From NCBI GenBank assembly GCA_001769215.1, contig MEOL01000047.1, forward strand, positions 124,001 through 188,000: a DNA stretch of 64,000 bases, given 5' to 3'. How positions within the stretch are numbered: the first letter of the stretch is position 1; each line of letters opens with the position of its first letter. The translations under genes and the position numbers were made by a program. Below the pieces are notes generated by a model that was not told the DNA's origin, searched no databases, and saw only the letters and a list, made by a program, of their open reading frames with translations. Positions 53,817 through 63,070 of the stretch are shown here, piece by piece. The DNA is from Bacteroidetes bacterium GWF2_41_31 (GTDB lineage Bacteria; Bacteroidota; Bacteroidia; Bacteroidales; F082).

Positions 53817-54866
53817 TTATTCATCCTCCATCAGCTTTTTTATAGAAGCATGATTCGCTTTTATGAGACCTTTTTCGGTAATAATTCCGGTGATGTATTT
53901 GGCCGGAGTCACATCGAAAGCAGGATTGTAGGCTTCCGATCCGGGAGAACACACCAACACCTTTACCAGATTGCCATTGGAATCGGTCCCGGTTTGGTAC
54001 AGCACTTCGTCCTGGCTGCGTTCTTCGATGGGAATGCCTTTTCCGGTTTTGCATTCCAGGTCAAAAGTGGAGGTGGGAGCAGCCACATAAAAAGGGATCC
54101 CAAATTCCCTGGCCAGGATAGCACGTCCGAAAGTGCCAATTTTATTGGCTACATCGCCATTGGCGGCAATGCGGTCGGCACCCACTATCACCATATCTAT
54201 CTTACCGGCAGCCATCAGGTAAGCCGCAGCATTATCTGGAATGATGACATGAGGGATCTTGGCATTGAAAAGCTCCCAGGCCGTGAGTCGGGCTCCTTGT
54301 CCGCGTGGTCGGGTTTCGTCCACATAAACAAACACTTCTTTGCCTTCGCTTTGCGCCAGGTAAATTGGTGCAAGAGCAGTTCCATAATCCACGAAGGCTA
54401 ACCAGCCTGCGTTACAATGGGTAAGAATGTTGGCTTTTTTCCCGATCAGGGCACTCCCTATTTCTCCAATTTTTTTTGAATCGCTTTCATCCTGACGGGC
54501 TACCTTTTGAGCTTCTACCAAAGCGTTTTCAGGTGAAATGAGCCCTGCACGATATACCCGGTCCACGGCATAAAAAAGGTTTTTCGCCGTTGGCCGTGTC
54601 GATTCGATGTCATGTTTGGCTTCACGGATAATAAGAGACTGGTCTTGATCACGTTCCATTAAAAAAGCCTGCGCCATGGCAAAACCAGCGGCAGCACCAA
54701 TGGCCCCGGCACCCCGTATCACCATTTCGGTGATGGCCATGCAGGTATCCCAATAGGTCGGGCATTCATGAATTCTAAACTCGAACGGAAGCAGGTTCTG
54801 TTCAATCATAAAGACTGAAGTACCCTCCATCCAAACAGTTTGATATGATTTTTCGCCAACCAGCAT
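53817..54866 (-). CDS. mtnA: Methylthioribose-1-phosphate isomerase
   Basis: 349 residues; converts methylthioribose 1-phosphate to methylthioribulose 1-phosphate in methionine salvage. RGAGAIGAAAGFAMA near the N-terminus, THCNAGWLA with the catalytic Cys, and VGADRIAANGDVANKIGT with the catalytic Asp distinguish it from eIF2B-type relatives, which lack the Cys. It lies 8 bases downstream of the M20 amidohydrolase gene on the same strand, so the two are probably co-transcribed. No other methionine-salvage genes are in the window. Confidence 0.95.
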   Translation of the reverse strand: MLVGEKSYQTVWMEGTSVFMIEQNLLPFEFRIHECPTYWDTCMAITEMVIRGAGAIGAAAGFAMAQAFLMERDQDQSLIIREAKHDIESTRPTAKNLFYAVDRVYRAGLISPENALVEAQKVARQDESDSKKIGEIGSALIGKKANILTHCNAGWLAFVDYGTALAPIYLAQSEGKEVFVYVDETRPRGQGARLTAWELFNAKIPHVIIPDNAAAYLMAAGKIDMVIVGADRIAANGDVANKIGTFGRAILAREFGIPFYVAAPTSTFDLECKTGKGIPIEERSQDEVLYQTGTDSNGNLVKVLVCSPGSEAYNPAFDVTPAKYITGIITEKGLIKANHASIKKLMEDE

Positions 54867-54874
54867 ACAGGTTT

Positions 54875-56065
54875 TTATTTTTCAAGACGTTGTAAAGCCA
54901 GCCAGGTCATTAATCCAGTACCTGTTTCGATGGCTTTTTCGTCGATGTTAAATGTGTCGGTATGTAAATTTGAAGTGATGTTGAGCGATTGATTTCTGGT
55001 TCCGAGCCGGTAAAAACAACCGGGAATTTGTTGCAGGAAATAACCAAAATCTTCAGCAGTAGTGCGTATTTCCAGCTCCACAACATTTTCCAACCCCAAA
55101 AATTCAATGGCCGCCTCACGTACAAGTTTGGTTTCTTCGGGATGGTTAATTACCACCGGGTATCCTTTATCTATGACCACCTCGCATCTTACTCCAAAGG
55201 CTACTGCGGTGTGGTGCGCAATTGTTTCAATCAGTTGATGCGCCGTGGTTCGCCATCTTTCATCAAAGGTGCGAAAGGTTCCTCTAACGATCACCTCCGA
55301 AGGAATCACATTGTGCGCCCCATCGGCGATAACTTTCCCAAACGAAAGTACGGTAGGGATTTGCGTGGGTGCTTTACGCGAAACTATTTGTTGTAAAGCC
55401 ACGATGATTTGCGCCATGGCCAGTACCGTATCATTGAATTTCTCCGGCATGGCGCCATGCCCGCCCCTGCCAGTTATAATCAGGTTAATTTCATCAGAAG
55501 AGGCCATGTAATCGCCTGACTTAAAGCCTGCCATACCTGCTTCCAATTCAGGAAATACATGCTGTCCAAGAATCATTTCCACATCCGGGTTTTTGAGTAC
55601 GCCTTCGATGATCATTTGCTGTGCACCTCCCGGCAGGGTTTCTTCAGCCGGTTGGAAAATGAATTTTACACTTCCGTTGAAATCGGCTTTTAAACTGTTG
55701 AGCAATTTGATGGTTCCCAACAAACAGGTCATGTGTACATCGTGACCACAGGCGTGCATAACGCCCTGTCTCATAGATTTGTAAGGCACCTGGTTGGCTT
55801 CGGTGATGGGCAATGCATCCATGTCCGCGCGCAAGGCGATGGTGCGTTTCCCGGGATTTTGACCCTTTATCACACCAACAATTCCATGGCCGGCAATCCC
55901 GGTTTGGTGATCAATTCCCCAGCTTGTAAGCAGTTGACTAATGTAGGCCGCCGTTTCCCTTTCATGAAAGCTGAGCTCAGGATTCTGGTGCAGGTGATGA
56001 CGTATATCCGTTAACTCTTTAATAAGATGAGCTGTTTTCTCGCGTATAAGGCTGCTGGTAATCAC
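54875..56065 (-). CDS. M20 family amidohydrolase (IAA-amino acid hydrolase-like)
   Basis: 396 residues if translation begins at GTG 56065, which fits the M20D family length and lies about 17 bases after the predicted transcription start; an ATG at 56155 is upstream of that promoter box. Metal and active-site blocks: HHLHQNPELSFHE, ALRADMDALPI, MHACGHDVHMTCLLG, IFQPAEETLPGGAQ with the catalytic Glu, and ILGQHVFPE. The dimerisation insert spans about residues 190-300. Substrates in this family include N-acyl amino acids and hippurate; the specific one is unknown. It is the first gene of a two-gene unit with mtnA. Confidence 0.9.
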   Translation of the reverse strand: MITSSLIREKTAHLIKELTDIRHHLHQNPELSFHERETAAYISQLLTSWGIDHQTGIAGHGIVGVIKGQNPGKRTIALRADMDALPITEANQVPYKSMRQGVMHACGHDVHMTCLLGTIKLLNSLKADFNGSVKFIFQPAEETLPGGAQQMIIEGVLKNPDVEMILGQHVFPELEAGMAGFKSGDYMASSDEINLIITGRGGHGAMPEKFNDTVLAMAQIIVALQQIVSRKAPTQIPTVLSFGKVIADGAHNVIPSEVIVRGTFRTFDERWRTTAHQLIETIAHHTAVAFGVRCEVVIDKGYPVVINHPEETKLVREAAIEFLGLENVVELEIRTTAEDFGYFLQQIPGCFYRLGTRNQSLNITSNLHTDTFNIDEKAIETGTGLMTWLALQRLEK

Positions 56066-56086
56066 AGGGTAGAATTTTGATTTTAG

Positions 56087-56094
56087 CAAAGGTA
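56087..56094 (-). promoter_or_regulatory. Putative -7 promoter element; supports a GTG start
   Basis: The minus strand reads TACCTTTG. Predicted start is near 56082, which makes GTG 56065 the first plausible start of the M20 gene. Confidence 0.45.
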
Positions 56095-56259
56095 CAATTT
56101 TTTTGATGGTGCCTTGCCGCGTCAAAAAGAGGAGATATCTGAGAATTAGCCACAATCTTAACAGAAAAACCTGCGAAATATATTAAACACTCTGCGAAAT
56201 CAATACAATTAAGAAGGTACAAAACTCAAATTTTGCATCGAATTTAAAAATATCAAATT

Positions 56260-57159
56260 ATGTCGAAATCAAATTGGAACGCAAACCATATTCCAGACTT
56301 AAAAGGAAAGGTCATTATTGTTACTGGTGCAACAAGTGGACTGGGTAAAGAAGCAACAAAAATTCTTGCTCAAAAGCATGCTACCGTTATTATGGCGGTA
56401 CGAAATACAAAAAAAGCGGAAGCATTAGCTCAAGCGATAAAACAACAACAACCCAACGCTCAAATAGACAATAGAGAAATGGATTTGAGTAGTTTAGAGT
56501 CCGTAAAACTTTTTGCTAACGGTGTGTTGAAAAATTATGACCGACTAGACGTTTTGATAAACAATGCAGGCATTATGGCTTGCCCATTTGATAAAACCAA
56601 AGACGGCTATGAAATACAAATGGGCACCAATCATTTGGGTCATTTTGCTTTGACAGGATTATTGATGCCACTTTTAGAAACAACTAAAAATGCTCGAATA
56701 GTCGCCACTTCAAGTATTGGTCATAGAATGGGCAACATAGATTTTGATGACATTAACTGGGAAAAGCGAAAATATAATCCAAGTAAAGCCTATGCCGATA
56801 GCAAAATAGCGAATTTGTATTTTACCTACGAATTAGCTAAAAAACTTAATCACGAGAAAAAGGACATCAAAGTAACTGCGGCCCATCCAGGTTGGACACG
56901 AACAGATTTGCAAAAGCACTCTTGGTATATGCTTATGCTCAATCCACTATTTTCTCAAGGAGCTGATCAAGGCGTTTTGCCTACTCTTCGTGCCGCTTTT
57001 GACCCAAATGCCCATTCAGGAGAATATTTTGGTCCCTCTCGGTTTTTTGAAATGCACGGAAGTCCGATTGCTGTAAAATCTAATGAGCGTTCGCATGATG
57101 CGGAAGCATCCAAAAAGCTTTGGGAAATATCAGAACAACTAACAAACATTAAATACTAA
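56260..57159 (+). CDS. Short-chain dehydrogenase (retinol dehydrogenase-like)
   Basis: 299 residues. NAD(P)-binding VTGATSGLGKEA (about 21-32), NNAGIMACP, catalytic Ser in ATSSIGHRMG and the YxxxK pair in KAYADSKIANL. The length and the NLGHFALTGLL-type middle (here TNHLGHFALTGLL) are those of extended classical SDRs related to retinol dehydrogenase and WW-domain oxidoreductase; these are broad-specificity carbonyl reductases. Codon choice is clearly more AT-rich than in the flanking genes, as it is in the next two genes. It lies 13 bases ahead of the membrane-protein gene and forms an operon ending in an AraC regulator. Confidence 0.92.
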   Translation: MSKSNWNANHIPDLKGKVIIVTGATSGLGKEATKILAQKHATVIMAVRNTKKAEALAQAIKQQQPNAQIDNREMDLSSLESVKLFANGVLKNYDRLDVLINNAGIMACPFDKTKDGYEIQMGTNHLGHFALTGLLMPLLETTKNARIVATSSIGHRMGNIDFDDINWEKRKYNPSKAYADSKIANLYFTYELAKKLNHEKKDIKVTAAHPGWTRTDLQKHSWYMLMLNPLFSQGADQGVLPTLRAAFDPNAHSGEYFGPSRFFEMHGSPIAVKSNERSHDAEASKKLWEISEQLTNIKY

Positions 57160-57172
57160 AATTATTAAAATT

Positions 57173-57670
57173 ATGAATATATTAGAACAAAGCATTGCTT
57201 GGGCAAAAGGCGAACAATTTGAGGGAATGTGCATTGCTATTGGTGGACTTGTATCCATTATTTTGGCAGGTTTGCTTTGGAAATTTGGCACAACCATCAA
57301 TACCAAATCTTTGGTTATTCCCACCTTGGTTTTTGGACTATTATTTACCATAATGGGTAGTTATATGGTTTATTCCAACGTACAAAGACAAAAAACTTTT
57401 CAAAAAAATTACGAGACAAATAGTAGTAATTTTATTTCAGCAGAAAAGAAGCGAGTGGAGGATTTTCAATTTATGTATCCTACTTCATTGGCTATAAGTG
57501 CAATTTGCTTTTTAATTACATTGACTGCTTTTGTATGGAGTAAAAACCCAAACTTTCATGCTATTAGTATCATACTTTCCGTTTTTGGATTATCTTTAAT
57601 TATTATAGATTATTTTTCAAAAGAAAGAGCAGCCATTTATTACATACAAATATTACAAAATTTACAATGA
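57173..57670 (+). CDS. Four-helix membrane protein, unknown function
   Basis: 165 residues with four predicted membrane helices: IAIGGLVSIILAGLLW, LVIPTLVFGLLFTIMGSYMV, TSLAISAICFLITLTAFVW and HAISIILSVFGLSLIII. A soluble segment between helices 2 and 3 (QRQKTFQKNYETNSS) is charged. No family was recognised. It sits in a cluster with an SDR enzyme before it and an AraC regulator overlapping it by 4 bases (ATGA), so it is co-expressed with both. AT-rich codon use matches these neighbours rather than the rest of the window. Confidence 0.8.
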   Translation: MNILEQSIAWAKGEQFEGMCIAIGGLVSIILAGLLWKFGTTINTKSLVIPTLVFGLLFTIMGSYMVYSNVQRQKTFQKNYETNSSNFISAEKKRVEDFQFMYPTSLAISAICFLITLTAFVWSKNPNFHAISIILSVFGLSLIIIDYFSKERAAIYYIQILQNLQ

Positions 57671-58569
57671 CCGAATTTATTCATATTAAATCTATTTATC
57701 AACTTCATCATTTAATGGAGATAGAAAAACCAGTTCATCCCTTGATTTCAGTGGTGCGACATAGCAAGGATATGAAAATAAGCTTTGGGAATGTACGTTT
57801 TAACAGCGATTTGTATTTCATTTCTTTAAAAGAAAACATCAAAGGCTCTTTCAAATACGGTCGCAATTCCTATGATTTTAAGGAAGGTACGCTACTCTTT
57901 GTTGCTCCCGGACAAGTGATGTCTTCAAATGAGGATATTGAGCCAGATTTAGCGGGATGGTCTGTATTTTTTCACCCCAATTTGATTAGAAAATCTCAAT
58001 TAGCTACTACTATTACAAAATACCATTTTTTCGATTACGATATTCACGAAGCCCTGCATCTTTCTAAAAAAGAAAAAGCAACCTTGACCGAATGTGTCTT
58101 AAAAATTGAGCAAGAAATCAACCAGAACATTGATAAACACAGTCAAGAACTTATTATTCATAATTTAGAAGCTATTTTAAAATATGGGCTAAGGTATTAT
58201 GACCGTCAATTTGCCATTCGAACCAATCAAAGCAAAGACTACATCAGTAAATTTGAAACTTTTTTAAAGAACTATTTCAGCCAACATCAACAGATTGAAA
58301 CAGGAATTCCAACTGTTGAAATATGCGGTAAAGCGATGAATATGTCAGGTAAATATTTAAGTGATTTGTTAAAAGCTGAAACAGGGAAAAGTTTAATTGA
58401 ACATATTCATCTTTATATTGTAGATAAATCGAAAGCAATTTTGCTCAACTCAAATCTTTCGGTTAGTGAAATTGCACATTCGTTAGGGTTTAACTATCCA
58501 CAGCATTTTAGTAAATTATTTAAAACAAAAACAGGTTTGAGTCCGAGTGAATATAGGCATTTGAATTGA
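57667..58569 (+). CDS. AraC family transcriptional regulator
   Basis: 300 residues. The N-terminal 170 form a cupin-like sensor region (SFKYGRNSYDFKEGTLLFVAPGQ). The C-terminal 100 carry both AraC helix-turn-helix units; the second is complete (SVSEIAHSLGFNYPQHFSKL then GLSPSEYR), the first is CGKAMNMSGKYLSDLLKAETGKS. It overlaps the preceding membrane-protein gene by 4 bases. A local role in regulating the SDR-membrane protein cluster is the obvious inference, the inducer being a small molecule handled by the reductase. AT-rich. Confidence 0.92.
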   Translation: MTEFIHIKSIYQLHHLMEIEKPVHPLISVVRHSKDMKISFGNVRFNSDLYFISLKENIKGSFKYGRNSYDFKEGTLLFVAPGQVMSSNEDIEPDLAGWSVFFHPNLIRKSQLATTITKYHFFDYDIHEALHLSKKEKATLTECVLKIEQEINQNIDKHSQELIIHNLEAILKYGLRYYDRQFAIRTNQSKDYISKFETFLKNYFSQHQQIETGIPTVEICGKAMNMSGKYLSDLLKAETGKSLIEHIHLYIVDKSKAILLNSNLSVSEIAHSLGFNYPQHFSKLFKTKTGLSPSEYRHLN

Positions 58570-58716
58570 AAAAATGTGGCTAACAATGTGTAAAAATAAT
58601 AGCCGAAAAAGTAGTAATTTCAAGGGTTGTAGCCCGCTTCAACTTTGTGACAGATTGATAGGTCTAAAGCCCGCAATCGGCTACTATTCTTACACCACCC
58701 GGTACTTTGCCAACAA

Positions 58717-58759
58717 TAAAAAAGTCCTTCAGGGTAAATTAAAACTTTACCCTGAAGGA
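58717..58759 (-). terminator. Intrinsic terminator with a long perfect stem
   Basis: 14-bp perfect stem TCCTTCAGGGTAAA (58725-58738) / TTTACCCTGAAGGA (58746-58759), 7-base loop. On the minus strand it is followed by CTTTTTTATT, so it ends the lipoprotein gene at 58791. The stem is longer than usual and could also be a repeat end. Confidence 0.8.
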
Positions 58760-58790
58760 TCAGGAATAAATGCCGGGAACAATCCAATGA

Positions 58791-59270
58791 TTATATGAAA
58801 ACTAAAAATGATCCGTTGGTAATGTTAATCACCTTCTCCTGATCGTTAATGCATTTTACGTAAAAGGTGCCCGTCAACTTACCCGATTCAACATCATATT
58901 CTGTGATTTCGATAGATCCGCTTTCTTGATGATACAAATCAGGAGTTACTCCATCATTTTTCAATCCGTCAATATAGCTTATCGCATAATGATCAGTTTG
59001 TTGGCTATTCAGAGCATGTGTGCCAATGGTAAAATCCTCTGGCAGGTAGATCCATATTTGTTTGTAATCATCTGAAATGGAGCCAACAATGTTCAGGTCT
59101 GACAACAAATGAGCCTCATAAACCGGTACATCTTTTGCTTGTCCGTCAATTGTTAGTTTCATGAATTCTTTAGTGGCAGAGGATGAATCTTTTTTACATC
59201 CTGCTGACATCATCATTACCAGGGTCACCATTAAAAGTGCGGAAAATTTAATTGCATTCTTCATGTTCAT
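58791..59270 (-). CDS. Small lipoprotein, unknown function
   Basis: 159 residues from the ATG at 59270 (MNMKNAIKFSALLM), chosen because the promoter box at 59311-59318 excludes the ATG at 59324; the ATG at 59264 is an alternative. The lipobox is MMSAGC. The mature part is strand-rich, with DGLKNDGVTPDLYHQESGSI and YDVESGKLTGTFYVKC, resembling the DUF6252-type beta-sandwich lipoproteins seen in Bacteroidota. It is monocistronic with its own promoter and terminator. Confidence 0.78.
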   Translation of the reverse strand: MNMKNAIKFSALLMVTLVMMMSAGCKKDSSSATKEFMKLTIDGQAKDVPVYEAHLLSDLNIVGSISDDYKQIWIYLPEDFTIGTHALNSQQTDHYAISYIDGLKNDGVTPDLYHQESGSIEITEYDVESGKLTGTFYVKCINDQEKVINITNGSFLVFI

Positions 59271-59310
59271 TTTTCTGATTAAAGTGAATAAAGTTTTATC
59301 TGTCGATGAA

Positions 59311-59318
59311 CAAATATA
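59311..59318 (-). promoter_or_regulatory. Putative -7 promoter element; fixes the lipoprotein start
   Basis: The minus strand reads TATATTTG. Predicted start is near 59306, 35 bases before the ATG at 59270. Confidence 0.45.
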
Positions 59319-59436
59319 GAACAAATGATGCTTGTGTTTACAGGGTTTGCATTTAATTGACTTATTTAAAGTGATTCAAAATTATGAAGAGAGTTTTTTA
59401 ATCGTAGGGATTCACGCTCCAACAAAATTTCAAGAC

Positions 59437-59470
59437 AAAAAAAAACAGGCTAAAGAAATTTTAACCTGTT
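59437..59470 (-). terminator. Intrinsic terminator of the ATP synthase operon
   Basis: On the minus strand AACAGGTTAAAA pairs with CTTTAGCCTGTT around a short loop and is followed by T9. It lies 24 bases after the atpG stop. Confidence 0.85.
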
Positions 59471-59493
59471 AAGTATGATTTTAAGTGTAATGC

Positions 59494-60384
59494 TTATCCA
59501 TTTTGCGCCTCGGCACCACCCACAATCTCCAGAATTTCATTGGTGATGGCAGCCTGGCGGGCTTTATTGTATGAGAGTTTGAGACTCTTAAGCATTTCAT
59601 CAGCATTTTCGGTTGCTTTGTGCATAGCGGTCATACGTGCGCCATGTTCGGCAGCAAAACTGTCGAGCAATGCTTTGTAGAGTTGTACTTTAATGGTTTT
59701 TGGCACAATGGCTTCCAGAATCTCCTGTTTACCGGGCTCGAAAATATAATTGAGCCTGATTCCTGTTTCTTTTTGAGATGTTTCCTCGTTTTTATCCATC
59801 ACCGGAAGGAGCTGTTCTACCTGTAGTATCTGGGAAGCCGCGTTTTTGAATTGATTATAAACGAGCATGACTTTGTCAACCTTTTTATCGAGAAATAACT
59901 GCATTATTTCTTCAGCAATGACGATGGTATCGTTAAAGTTGAGGTGATCAAAAATTTCAGTATTCAAAACCATGGGTTTATAACCTGCCGACACCAATCC
60001 GTCGGCACCCTTTTTTCCAATGCAGTAAAAATTGACTTTCCCTGCCTTAAATTGTGACGCATATTGATGGTGTACAAGAGAGATGGTTTCTTTAACCACG
60101 GAGGAGTTAAAGGCACCGCAAAGTCCTCTGTTTGAGGTAACCGTAACGATTAAAATGCTGTTTTCATTCCTGTCGGCAGTAAATTGTCCTTCCCCGTCGT
60201 TGTCCATATCGCTGCTGATATGCTGCATGATTTTGAGCAGATTTTTAGCATAGGGTCGTATATTTTGAATGGCATTCTGTGCGCGCCGTAATTTAGAAGC
60301 TGCCACCATTTTCATCGCACTGGTAATTTGCCTGGTGCTTTTAACGGAGGCAATCCTAACTCTTACATCTTTTAGACTGGCCAT
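59494..60384 (-). CDS. atpG: ATP synthase gamma subunit
   Basis: 296 residues; the central rotor shaft of F1. The N-terminal coiled coil ASLKDVRVRIASVKSTRQIT (with SAMKMVAASKLRRAQ) and the C-terminal MTAMHKATENADEMLKSLKL plus KARQAAITNEILEIVGGA are the standard shaft ends. The middle Rossmann-like region contains NRGLCGAFN. It is the last gene of this operon, 18 bases after atpA. atpD and atpC are not here, the known split arrangement in Bacteroidota. Confidence 0.97.
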   Translation of the reverse strand: MASLKDVRVRIASVKSTRQITSAMKMVAASKLRRAQNAIQNIRPYAKNLLKIMQHISSDMDNDGEGQFTADRNENSILIVTVTSNRGLCGAFNSSVVKETISLVHHQYASQFKAGKVNFYCIGKKGADGLVSAGYKPMVLNTEIFDHLNFNDTIVIAEEIMQLFLDKKVDKVMLVYNQFKNAASQILQVEQLLPVMDKNEETSQKETGIRLNYIFEPGKQEILEAIVPKTIKVQLYKALLDSFAAEHGARMTAMHKATENADEMLKSLKLSYNKARQAAITNEILEIVGGAEAQNG

Positions 60385-60402
60385 AGTTTACTGAATGGGT
60401 GA

Positions 60403-61986
60403 TTATTTATAATATTGACGGGCCACTTCTGCTGCAACTTTAGTCAGAGTTTCAGTGATTTCGTCCGTATATTTTCCCTGAGCCAACAATTTCAAGGTTT
60501 CTTTGTGGTGGTCTTCCATGTTCATCAGAAATTGTGCCTGGAAATCAATAATTTTATCCACAGGAACTTTTGACAACAGGTTTTGTGATCCGCAGAAAAT
60601 AATGGCCACCTGCTGTTCGACTCTTAATGGAGAATATTGGGGTTGTTTCAGAATTTCCACATTTCGTTTTCCTTTTTCCAAAACGGCCATGGTAGCGGGA
60701 TCAAGATCGGAACCAAATTTCGAAAAAGCTTCCAGCTCGCGGTATTGTGCCTGGTCGAGTTTCAATGTACCAGCTACTTTTTTCATGGATTTGATCTGGG
60801 CATTACCACCCACCCTCGAAACTGAAATACCCACGTTGATAGCGGGCCGGATCCCCGAGTTAAACAGGTCGTTTTCCAAAAAAATCTGACCGTCGGTAAT
60901 CGAAATTACGTTGGTAGGAATATAGGCACTTACGTCTCCGGCCTGGGTTTCGATAATGGGCAAAGCAGTGAGTGAACCACCTCCTTTTACCAGTGGTCTG
61001 ATACTTTCAGGCACATCGTTCATTTTCTGGGCGATGTCATCGGCATTGATGATCTTGGCTGCTCTTTCGAGTAAGCGTGAGTGAAGATAAAACACATCAC
61101 CAGGATAAGCTTCTCGTCCCGGTGGACGACGGAGCAACAATGAAACCTCGCGGTATGCCACTGCCTGTTTACTTAAATCGTCGTAGATTACCAGGGCAGG
61201 ACGGCCTGTGTCACGGAAAAATTCGCCAATAGCGGCACCTGCAAATGGAGCGTAGAATTGCATGGCAGCAGGGTCGCTGGCCGAAGCCATGACAATGGTG
61301 GTGTAGGCCATGGCGCCATTGTCTTCCAATATCTGTTGAATGTTGGCCACAGTCGAACTTTTCTGTCCTGAGGCGACGTAGATACAATAGACAGGCTCTC
61401 CCTTTTCGTAAAACTCTTTTTGGTTGATGATGGTATCGATGGCGATGGCGGTTTTACCTGTCTGGCGGTCACCAATAATCAGCTCACGTTGTCCACGACC
61501 AATGGGGATCATCGCGTCGATGGCCTTGATACCAGTTTGCAAGGGTTCGTTTACAGGCTGACGATAAATCACGCCCGGTGCCTTACGTTCCAATGGCATC
61601 TCATAGGTCTGTCCCTGAATGGGGCCTTTCCCGTCGATGGGGGCTCCCAATGTATTGATAACCCGGCCCAACATGCCTTCGCCTACTTTGATGGAAGCAA
61701 TCAGGCGGGTACGTTTTACGATATCTCCTTCATTCAGGTCACTGGTTTCACCCAACAACACGATACCAACATTGTCTTCTTCCAGGTTGAGCACAATTCC
61801 TTTAAGGCCGGTTTTTTCAAACTCCACCAACTCACCGGCTTCCACGTTTGATAGGCCGTAAACGCGGGCAATTCCGTCCCCGATCTGGAGAATGGAACCC
61901 ACTTCTTCCAGTGCAGTCTCCGATTCGTAGCCTGCAAGTTCTTTGCGAAGAATGGCTGATACTTCGGCTGGTTTAATGTCTGCCAT
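60403..61986 (-). CDS. atpA: ATP synthase alpha subunit
   Basis: 527 residues. The P-loop GDRQTGKT (172-179) and the Arg finger in GISVSRVGG mark the non-catalytic nucleotide-binding subunit of F1. The C-terminal helical bundle is complete. It lies 19 bases after atpH. The sequence is ordinary for the family. Confidence 0.98.
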   Translation of the reverse strand: MADIKPAEVSAILRKELAGYESETALEEVGSILQIGDGIARVYGLSNVEAGELVEFEKTGLKGIVLNLEEDNVGIVLLGETSDLNEGDIVKRTRLIASIKVGEGMLGRVINTLGAPIDGKGPIQGQTYEMPLERKAPGVIYRQPVNEPLQTGIKAIDAMIPIGRGQRELIIGDRQTGKTAIAIDTIINQKEFYEKGEPVYCIYVASGQKSSTVANIQQILEDNGAMAYTTIVMASASDPAAMQFYAPFAGAAIGEFFRDTGRPALVIYDDLSKQAVAYREVSLLLRRPPGREAYPGDVFYLHSRLLERAAKIINADDIAQKMNDVPESIRPLVKGGGSLTALPIIETQAGDVSAYIPTNVISITDGQIFLENDLFNSGIRPAINVGISVSRVGGNAQIKSMKKVAGTLKLDQAQYRELEAFSKFGSDLDPATMAVLEKGKRNVEILKQPQYSPLRVEQQVAIIFCGSQNLLSKVPVDKIIDFQAQFLMNMEDHHKETLKLLAQGKYTDEITETLTKVAAEVARQYYK

Positions 61987-62005
61987 AGTCTATCTCTTTT
62001 CTGTA

Positions 62006-62563
62006 TTAAAATTTCTTGATGTAATGTTCATGTGAGAAAACTGATCTCAACTTGTTCAATTCGTTGAGTATGCTCGCATCATATTGATAATCATTAAAAT
62101 GGAGTACAAATCCTCCCACCATCTTTTCTTCTACTTTTTCCTGCAGTTCGATGTTCATTTTGGTGGCAAGGGTCATTTTTTCTATTACTTCCTTTCTGAA
62201 TCTGGCATCGGCTTCCACGGCAGTGGTAAGCCTGACGGACAGGATGTTTTTAAAATCCTTGTAGATTTCATCAAAGGCATCGCAGATGGGCATAATGTAG
62301 TTTTCGCGCCCCTTACGGGTAATAAGCAGCAAAAACTTAAGGGTGAGCTGGTGAACATGAGGTTGGAATATCTTTTGCAGCACCCTGACCTTTTTAAAAG
62401 TATCGAGGACAGGGTTGTTGATGAGGGCTCTCAATTGCCGGTTTTCATCGAATACTTTTCTCACCAGAACGAGATCCTGGTATACCTGCTCCACAATTTT
62501 GTATTCATCGGCTAAATCGAATACCGCCTGAGCATATCTTCTTGATAACAATTTGATTCGCAT
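62006..62563 (-). CDS. atpH: ATP synthase delta subunit
   Basis: 185 residues; joins the peripheral stalk to F1 (OSCP equivalent). RYAQAVFDLA opens the helical N-terminal domain and GGFVLHFNDYQYDASILNEL near the end is the family's conserved C-terminal block (usually GGxxxxxGdxxiDxSvxxxL). It lies 12 bases after atpF. Confidence 0.94.
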   Translation of the reverse strand: MRIKLLSRRYAQAVFDLADEYKIVEQVYQDLVLVRKVFDENRQLRALINNPVLDTFKKVRVLQKIFQPHVHQLTLKFLLLITRKGRENYIMPICDAFDEIYKDFKNILSVRLTTAVEADARFRKEVIEKMTLATKMNIELQEKVEEKMVGGFVLHFNDYQYDASILNELNKLRSVFSHEHYIKKF

Positions 62564-62575
62564 GCCGGTAATTTC

Positions 62576-63070
62576 TTAGTTTAGGCTGGTTTCTTTGAGT
62601 AATTTTTCGGCGTAAGCCATCTGACGGCTTTTGTCCTTCAGTTCTTCGCGCAGTATTTTCTCCGCGATGGAGATGGAGTAGGAGGCAATGGTATTTTTAA
62701 TCTCAGCCAAAGCCGCATTTTTATCGGTAGTAATCTGTTCACGGGCACTTTGGATCATATTTTTAGTTTCCATGATCGATTTCTCACGTGCCTCGTTCAA
62801 GATAACATCTTTTAGTTTCCGTGCTTCTTTCAGGATGGTATCACGTTCTATTTGTGCTTCCTGCATCAATTTCTCATTGCCCAGTTTCAATTCTTCCATG
62901 GCTTGTTGCGCCTTTTCTGCGGCCAGCAATGCATTTTCGATGGAATCTTCGCGCTCCTTTAAAGCGGCCATAATTGGTTTCCAGGCAAATTTGGCCAGCA
63001 CAAACAATAAAATGCCAAATGCCAGGGTCATCCAAATAATCAGTCCGAATCCGGGATTAATTAACGACAT
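62576..63070 (-). CDS. atpF: ATP synthase b subunit
   Basis: 164 residues; the peripheral stalk. One membrane helix (GLIIWMTLAFGILLFVLAKF) is followed by a long charged coiled coil to the C-terminus. Only one b gene is present. It is 12 bases from atpH and 89 bases after atpE. The start ATG at 63070 is the first. Confidence 0.95.
   Translation of the reverse strand: MSLINPGFGLIIWMTLAFGILLFVLAKFAWKPIMAALKEREDSIENALLAAEKAQQAMEELKLGNEKLMQEAQIERDTILKEARKLKDVILNEAREKSIMETKNMIQSAREQITTDKNAALAEIKNTIASYSISIAEKILREELKDKSRQMAYAEKLLKETSLN

Noticed and set aside
56260-58569. SDR-membrane protein-AraC cluster as a defence system
   Set aside because: No nuclease, toxin, NTPase or phage-related gene is present; a metabolic module is the simpler reading.
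58574-58798. 74-codon open frame after the AraC gene
   Set aside because: It spans a long terminator stem and the start of convergent sequence, has no domain-like pattern and no ribosome-binding site.
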